In this document: positions 59,314 to 64,000 of the stretch, in pieces
Position numbering within the stretch: position 1 is the first letter of the stretch
How the letters are laid out: every line of letters begins with the position of its first letter
From: Azophilus sp965116165
GTDB taxonomy: Bacteria; Pseudomonadota; Gammaproteobacteria; Pseudomonadales; Azotimanducaceae
Direction: 5' to 3'
DNA length: 64,000 nt
Assembly: GCA_965116165.1 (NCBI GenBank)
Contig: OZ220484.1
Location: 3,162,001 to 3,226,000 of the forward strand
Notes under the pieces: generated by a model
Told to the model about the DNA's origin: nothing
Seen by the model: only the letters and a program-made list of their open reading frames with translations
Databases searched by the model: none
Translations under genes and position numbers: made by a program

Positions 59314-61869
59314 ATGACCAGAAATGACTCTTTTCCATACGACCGTCGAATGGGAACCGTATTTTTTGTCGTCTTATTTTTGCTGGCATCATCTTTGCCG
59401 GTAACGGGATACGCACAAGACGGCCTCGAAGCAATCGAGGAAATCGTGGTGACGGCCCGGAAACGCGAAGAAAACCTCCAGGATATCCCGTTAACGGTAA
59501 ACGCCTTTACCGAATCGGCGCTCGAAGAAAGTGGCATCACCTCCCTGCAGGATATTGCCGATCTCACCCCGGGTTTCGATTTTGCCCAAGCCTTCGGGCG
59601 AGCGGACTTCCGTCCTTCCATTCGCGGCCAGTCCAATATCCTCGGCCGGGCCAATGCCGGCTTGTTCATAGACGGCATCATTGTCGAGAACGGCCAAGCC
59701 TCCATTCCGCTGACGGCCCTGGAGCGGGTGGAGGTGGTTAAAGGCCCCCAGAGTGCGCTCTATGGGCGGTCCACCTTGGCGGGCGCCGTGAATTACGTGC
59801 TGAAAAAACCCTCGGATGAATTCCAGGGAGAAGTGCGGGCCGAGTACGGGGAAATGGATCAGGTGCGCGTCGAACTCCATGCCGGCGGTCCGGTCTCCGA
59901 TACGATGGGTATTGCCGTAACGGCGAGCCACTACCAACGCGACGGCACCTACGACAACCGCTACCCGGGCAACGCCTTGGGAACGCCGGCCACCGACGAT
60001 GAGGTGGGCGGCGAGGAAACAACCAGCTTTGTCGCCGTCCTGACCCTCGACCCCACCGAACGGCTCAGCCTGACCGGCCATATGATTTACGAGGATACCG
60101 ACGACGACCACTACGCCATCGCCCTGCAGCCGTCCTCTTTCAACAATTGTTATCAAGTCATCCGGGGCGGTGCGCTCACCCAGCCCTCGCCGCCCGCCGG
60201 CACGCCGGAGGCGGATGCCGCCACCGTTACCTCCGCCGGTTACAACGGCAGCGGCTATTATTGTGGCCGCGTCGATGTCGATGATGTGCTCGAGGCAAGC
60301 GGTGGCGGCAACGACACCAGTCTCGAGACCAGCTTCTTTGATGACATGGGCGTGGAGCGCGAGAGCCTGCGCCTCGGCTTGAAGCTTGATTTCGACCTTA
60401 GCGACGCTTTGACGTTCACCTCGGTGACCGGCTACAACAACGTTGACACCGACGCCAGTCAAGACCAGACATTCGGGGGGGGGGATACCCGCTTCCCCGT
60501 GGTTGGCGTAGGCAGCCCGTTCGCGGTCCAGAGTTTGATCCCCGGCGCCGTCCCCGCCAGTGTTACATCCAGGGTGGGTTTTCTCACGGCCGAAGAGGAT
60601 CGGTTCGACGACTTCTCCCAGGAAATCAGGCTGAGCTACGATGCCGGTGCCGCGCTCCGCTCCATGATCGGTTTCTATTACTATGAATCCGATTTAAAAG
60701 GAAAACTGATCACCTCTTTCGATACCACCGCATCGGTCACCCCGGGCGGTGTGCCGGTGTTTTCGCCTTTTAACCCGCGGTTCGAGCCCGCGGTGATCTC
60801 CACCAGCGCCTCCTATGAAGGCGCCATGTTCAGGGACGATGGCCGGGAGGAACTCGAAAGCTGGTCGGTGTTCGGCTCCGTGGAAGCCGATGTAACGGAA
60901 AAACTGAGCGTTGGCGCCGAGGTGCGGTATAACGAGGACGATTTCGACATTACCCCGGCAGGGGCGGATGCCAGTGTCCATGGTTCATTCGACGCCTTCC
61001 TACCCAAGGCAACGGTGAAATACCAGGCGACGGATGGGTTGCTCGTCTATGGCAATATTGCCAAGGGCAACAAACCCGGCGACCTCAATAGCGATCAGGG
61101 CGTACCGGAGGCCGATCTGCTGGTCGATGAGGAAACGGCTTGGAGCTTTGAGCTGGGGTTAAAATCCGCCTGGATGCAAAATCGTGTCATCGCCAATGTG
61201 GCGATCTACCACATCGACTGGGATGATATGCAACTCACGTCCACCCGCGCCGCCACCGTCAATGGTCAGGACCGCACCTTTTCCATTCTTGAGAACGTGG
61301 GTAAAGCCAGCATAAATGGGATCGAGATCGACCTTTCCATCTACCCGACCGATTTCTGGAACCTGCGCCTGGGCTATGCCTGGACCGACAGCGAAATCGA
61401 TGAATTTGTCCAGTCGGTTGACGCCGGTGCCGCCGCGCCCTCCTCATTCCGCGAGGCTGCCCTGATCAACGGCTATTCCGCCAGTGGAGACGTGGTGATT
61501 TCCGGCGTACAACTGCCGCAGTCGTCAAAGCATCAACTCAACCTGTCCAGCACCTTCCACGGCAACATGAATGGGGACTGGTCCTGGTTCCTGCGCGGCG
61601 ACTTCAACTACAACTCGAAGCGCTACGCCCAGGTCTACAACCTGGCGCATACCGGAAACCGGGAGATCGTCAACCTGCGTGGCGGTGTCGGCAATGGGAA
61701 TCTCGATATTGAGGTTTGGGTGGAGAATGTCTTCGAAAATGATGACCCGACCCAGTTGATCCGCTATGTGGCGGCCAGCAACCTGACTTTCAACCCATTC
61801 AACCGGGCCATTGGCGTGACGCTGCCGGAGCCGCGACGCATCGGTGTCACCGCCCGCTACCGTTTCTGA
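59314..61869 (+). CDS. TonB-dependent outer membrane receptor
   Basis: The ATG at 59314 has GGGGAG 10 nt upstream; two earlier starts are possible. The 851-residue protein has a long n-region signal peptide (cleavage near GYAQD), EEIVVTARKREENLQDIPLTV, the plug motif RVEVVKGPQSALYGRST and a beta-barrel ending in RYRF with terminal Phe. It is a single gene without a neighbouring transporter. A possible Fur site upstream suggests iron or siderophore uptake, but the barrel gives no substrate. Confidence 0.93.
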   Translation: MTRNDSFPYDRRMGTVFFVVLFLLASSLPVTGYAQDGLEAIEEIVVTARKREENLQDIPLTVNAFTESALEESGITSLQDIADLTPGFDFAQAFGRADFRPSIRGQSNILGRANAGLFIDGIIVENGQASIPLTALERVEVVKGPQSALYGRSTLAGAVNYVLKKPSDEFQGEVRAEYGEMDQVRVELHAGGPVSDTMGIAVTASHYQRDGTYDNRYPGNALGTPATDDEVGGEETTSFVAVLTLDPTERLSLTGHMIYEDTDDDHYAIALQPSSFNNCYQVIRGGALTQPSPPAGTPEADAATVTSAGYNGSGYYCGRVDVDDVLEASGGGNDTSLETSFFDDMGVERESLRLGLKLDFDLSDALTFTSVTGYNNVDTDASQDQTFGGGDTRFPVVGVGSPFAVQSLIPGAVPASVTSRVGFLTAEEDRFDDFSQEIRLSYDAGAALRSMIGFYYYESDLKGKLITSFDTTASVTPGGVPVFSPFNPRFEPAVISTSASYEGAMFRDDGREELESWSVFGSVEADVTEKLSVGAEVRYNEDDFDITPAGADASVHGSFDAFLPKATVKYQATDGLLVYGNIAKGNKPGDLNSDQGVPEADLLVDEETAWSFELGLKSAWMQNRVIANVAIYHIDWDDMQLTSTRAATVNGQDRTFSILENVGKASINGIEIDLSIYPTDFWNLRLGYAWTDSEIDEFVQSVDAGAAAPSSFREAALINGYSASGDVVISGVQLPQSSKHQLNLSSTFHGNMNGDWSWFLRGDFNYNSKRYAQVYNLAHTGNREIVNLRGGVGNGNLDIEVWVENVFENDDPTQLIRYVAASNLTFNPFNRAIGVTLPEPRRIGVTARYRF

Positions 61870-61902
61870 TCCAGTGCTTAATCGCGCCGTTTCTTCGCTT
61901 AG

Positions 61903-62131
61903 GGAATGCCTGAACAATTCGGTGGAGTAGCATTTGGCCACTCGTAAGCTATCGATTGCATTAAGCTGGCGGCAATTCCCGCTAACGACGCGTGATTATT
62001 CGTTTGGGCCAAATATCGAGCGAAATGGACCATTCAGGCATTAGTTGGGCGGCACTTTTGGGGCATTGCCACGCTTAGCGGGAATTGCTGTTAAGCTGGA
62101 CGCCACGACCACGGGATTAATCAGAGGTTCC
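61903..62131 (+). repeat. Family A MITE split by element G
   Basis: The left half starts GGAATGCCTGAACAATTCGG after TTAG; the right half ends TTAATCAGAGGTTCC before TTAC. Element G is inserted in the middle. Confidence 0.8.
61970..62090. mobile_element. Element G: 121-bp MITE with 9-bp target duplication
   Basis: The 16-bp terminal inverted repeats CGGCAATTCCCGCTAA and CAGCAATTCCCGCTAA differ by one base. The 9-bp TTAAGCTGG is duplicated on both sides (61961-61969 and 62091-62099). No coding capacity is present, and the parent IS is unknown. Confidence 0.85.
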
Positions 62132-62160
62132 TTACATAATACCGAGTGCGAGCCGGCGCC

Positions 62161-63363
62161 ATGAACGATCAGAATTACGACGGTCCTCCCGACTACCGGG
62201 CGGTGGGTGTGCACGGCGTCTTTCCGACAACTTCCCACGATCAGGCCGAGCGCTACAATTTTCTTGCGCAACTGAACCGTCATTTGGCCGCGAACGTCAT
62301 GCCGGGGGTGGCCAGGGCGTACGACGCGCGGGTTCTACCGGACTTCGAGAGGACGCACAAACGTAGGCCCCGCAGTCGTAGGGAGGTACGCAAGGCACTG
62401 GCGAGCGAGCCGCTTTATCAAATATGGAGCGCCCTGCGCCGCAACACCATGGAGATGCGCCAGCAGGCGGGTCTGTCCGTGGTGCTGCCACAGTTGGCGG
62501 CGCTCATGGCGCAAGCCGAACGGTTGATTCCACCGGGCGGCCTGCGGCTTGACGACACATTGCCCATACCGGAATACCTCACCGCCGTGGATCACCACTG
62601 CATGCCCGGCAGCTACTACGGCGAGCGGGTGGATCGCGATCTCAGCGCCGCCGCCAACTACGATTCGGGCATGTTCGCCACCACCGGCGGAATGCTCGGC
62701 CGCTACACCGATGGCGGCGGCCGCGGGATGGTCGACTACCTCAACCGCCACTATCCCGAATTTCGGCCGCGGCGCATCCTCGATTTGGGTTGCGGCCTCG
62801 GTCACAATGTCCTGCCCATCGCGCGGGCGTTCCCGGAAGCCAGGGTAACCGCCGTGGATGTCGCCGCGCCCATGTTGCGCTACGGGGCGGCACGCGCGGC
62901 CAGTCTCGGCATCGACAATGTCGTCTTTGCGCAGGCGGATTGCGCCAACCTCGCCCGGTTCGAGGACGCCGGCTTCGACTGGATTCAGAGCACCATGTTC
63001 CTACATGAAACCTCCGCCCGCGCGCTGCCGAGAATTATGGCGGAGTGCCGTCGGCTGGTCGCGCCGGATGGGTTGGTGATTCATATCGAGCAACCACGTT
63101 ACGATGGGGACATGCCGATTTTCGAACAGGCCATGCGGGACTGGGATGCGTTTAACAACAACGAGCCGTTCTGGACGAAATTGCACGAGATCGACCTGCA
63201 CGAGTTGATGGTGGACGCGGGCTTCAAGCGCGACGAGTTGATCTATGGCGGCGTTACCGCTGTCGTTGACACCAATCTATTTCCCGACGCGGCCAACGAC
63301 GCTGTCGAGGATTACGGACGCAAGCCGGCCTGGCACATCACCGGTGCACGGGTGATGGGTTGA
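62161..63363 (+). CDS. Class I SAM-dependent methyltransferase
   Basis: I use the ATG at 62161 (400 aa); a GTG five codons earlier is possible. Residues up to about 210 form a helical N-terminal region unlike the usual methyltransferase. The Rossmann domain follows with motif I ILDLGCGLGHN, acidic VTAVDVAAPML, and a post-motif WIQSTMFLHETS. The late segment (EQPRYDGDMPIFEQAM) is also conserved. Substrate unknown. It is followed 17 bp later by a small conserved gene, so the two may be an operon. Confidence 0.85.
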   Translation: MNDQNYDGPPDYRAVGVHGVFPTTSHDQAERYNFLAQLNRHLAANVMPGVARAYDARVLPDFERTHKRRPRSRREVRKALASEPLYQIWSALRRNTMEMRQQAGLSVVLPQLAALMAQAERLIPPGGLRLDDTLPIPEYLTAVDHHCMPGSYYGERVDRDLSAAANYDSGMFATTGGMLGRYTDGGGRGMVDYLNRHYPEFRPRRILDLGCGLGHNVLPIARAFPEARVTAVDVAAPMLRYGAARAASLGIDNVVFAQADCANLARFEDAGFDWIQSTMFLHETSARALPRIMAECRRLVAPDGLVIHIEQPRYDGDMPIFEQAMRDWDAFNNNEPFWTKLHEIDLHELMVDAGFKRDELIYGGVTAVVDTNLFPDAANDAVEDYGRKPAWHITGARVMG

Positions 63364-63379
63364 CCGGGTACCGTCGAGC

Positions 63380-63760
63380 ATGAGCAAGCCCGACCCGCAG
63401 TCGATCGGCTTGGACAGCGTCCGGCTGGCCGGGGCCAAGGCCAAGGGAAAACGGCCCTGGTTCTTCGCGGATGCGGATGTGGAGCGTGTGCTGTCGATAG
63501 TCATGGCGGTGGCCGGCGAGCTGGCCGTGCTACGCCAGCGTCTTGATACCGTGGAAGCGCTTTTGGAGGAACGCGGCGGCATTACGAAGGCCGACATCGA
63601 AGCCTTCGAGCCGACTCCGACCCAGCAGGAAGCCCGTGGTCGTTGGACCCAGGAATATCTGGCCCGCATTCTGCGCATTCTGCAGCAGGATCAGGAGGCA
63701 TTGGAGCGCCCCGACGAGCCGACCTCCGAAGAAGCCGGACGGCACATAGGCGAATCCTGA
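63380..63760 (+). CDS. Conserved hypothetical protein, helical
   Basis: The 126-residue protein is mostly helical: KGKRPWFFADADVERVLSIVMAVAGELAVLRQRLDTVEALLEE, then a TKADIEAF turn and an amphipathic YLARILRILQQDQEAL helix. No catalytic motif is visible. It starts 17 bp after the methyltransferase stop, suggesting coexpression. I recognise the pattern as a recurring uncharacterised family but cannot give a function. Confidence 0.7.
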   Translation: MSKPDPQSIGLDSVRLAGAKAKGKRPWFFADADVERVLSIVMAVAGELAVLRQRLDTVEALLEERGGITKADIEAFEPTPTQQEARGRWTQEYLARILRILQQDQEALERPDEPTSEEAGRHIGES

Positions 63761-63800
63761 TATGTCCGGGGGTCTTGCAAAGCGGGTTTTGTGGGCTTGC

Positions 63801-63897
63801 TGAAGTGCCGCCCGCCCGTAGCAGTTCCCTATTACAGTGCTTTCCACAGACACACAGCCCCGTCCGTGGACCTGGTGAAGTGCCGCCCGCCCGTAGC
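63801..63897. repeat. Two copies of a 22-bp direct repeat 75 bp apart
   Basis: The 22-bp unit beginning TGAAGTGCCGCCCGCCCG occurs at 63801-63822 and 63876-63897 without a change. The intervening 53 bp is unrelated. It lies in the space between the small helical gene and the next start. Confidence 0.75.
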
Positions 63898-63979
63898 GAC
63901 CCCATGCGAGCAATTCGCCAGCCCGGGTGGCTCCGGCTCATTGCATAGATAGCCCCCAAGAAGAGTTGGAGACAAAGAC

Positions 63980-64000
63980 ATGGCGGCGGGCCAAAACCTC
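63980..64000 (+). CDS. Start of an unidentified gene (window edge)
   Basis: ATG at 63980 is preceded by GGAG (63968-63971) at 8 nt spacing. Only seven codons (MAAGQNL) are visible, so no function can be given. Confidence 0.4.

Noticed and set aside
59491..60462. 323-codon minus-strand frame inside the second TonB receptor
   Set aside because: Same reason: antisense to a well-supported gene and lacking any family signature.

Overview
The window looks like chromosomal DNA of an uncultivated proteobacterium, most likely a gammaproteobacterium. The reasons are an E. coli-type PepN aminopeptidase, lone TonB receptors of the marine type, high GC, and many acyl-CoA enzymes, CaiB/BaiF CoA-transferases and luciferase-like oxidoreductases. 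This placement is inference from gene content; there is no rRNA here. The striking feature is the density of small non-autonomous mobile elements (MITEs). I sort them by hand into families A (99 bp, IS5-like ends, 4-bp target duplication), B (about 130 bp, inserts in CTAG), C (about 100 bp, IS1595-like ends), D (about 80 bp), E (90-175 bp), F (169 bp) and G (121 bp). They fill nearly every intergenic region and nest inside each other.

Layout: 0-1.5 kb, end of a glycerophosphodiester phosphodiesterase and a crotonase. 1.9-7.7 kb, cytochrome-fused PQQ-type sugar dehydrogenase, lipoprotein amidohydrolase and a TonB receptor. 8.1-11.7 kb, a MoxR/ChlI-like ATPase with a VWA partner. 11.9-15.2 kb, CitE-like lyase, a repeat-built coiled-coil protein, a small membrane protein and a sucrase/ferredoxin-like protein. 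15.2-15.9 kb, triple-nested MITEs and tRNA-Arg(TCG). 15.9-25 kb, PdxA, alcohol dehydrogenase, luciferase-like oxidoreductase, acyl-CoA dehydrogenase, GtrA, threonine aldolase, MFS exporter and quinone oxidoreductase. 25-36.6 kb, a secreted Asp-tailed protein, an HEWGH membrane protein, an RND efflux pair, PPIase-HupE, a PaaG-like isomerase, a LinB-like haloalkane dehalogenase and a peroxiredoxin. 36.6-45.2 kb, housekeeping genes (pepN, cysS, hisI, leucyl aminopeptidase, thioesterase) plus an HNH nuclease. 45.3-49.5 kb, an IS-bounded restriction-modification remnant. 49.6-58.8 kb, a CoA-dependent catabolic cluster (amidase, acyl-CoA ligase, MmgE/PrpD, two CoA-transferases, acyl-CoA dehydrogenase, deacetylase). 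59.3-64 kb, a TonB receptor with a possible Fur site, a methyltransferase and a small conserved protein.

How parts work together: several elements sit exactly at gene ends. They target CTAG and begin with G, so they regenerate a TAG stop codon, or they supply the last codons and stop themselves (GDPD, RND pump, its adaptor, HisI). One family A copy duplicated ATAG across the cysS start codon and now carries its likely ribosome binding site. The 46.4-49.3 kb module (PD-(D/E)XK nuclease plus 5'-truncated Zn-ribbon DNA methylase) is bounded by an IS and an internally deleted derivative of that IS. The outer flanks are the two pieces of one family A element with a TAGAG duplication, so it looks like a composite transposon.
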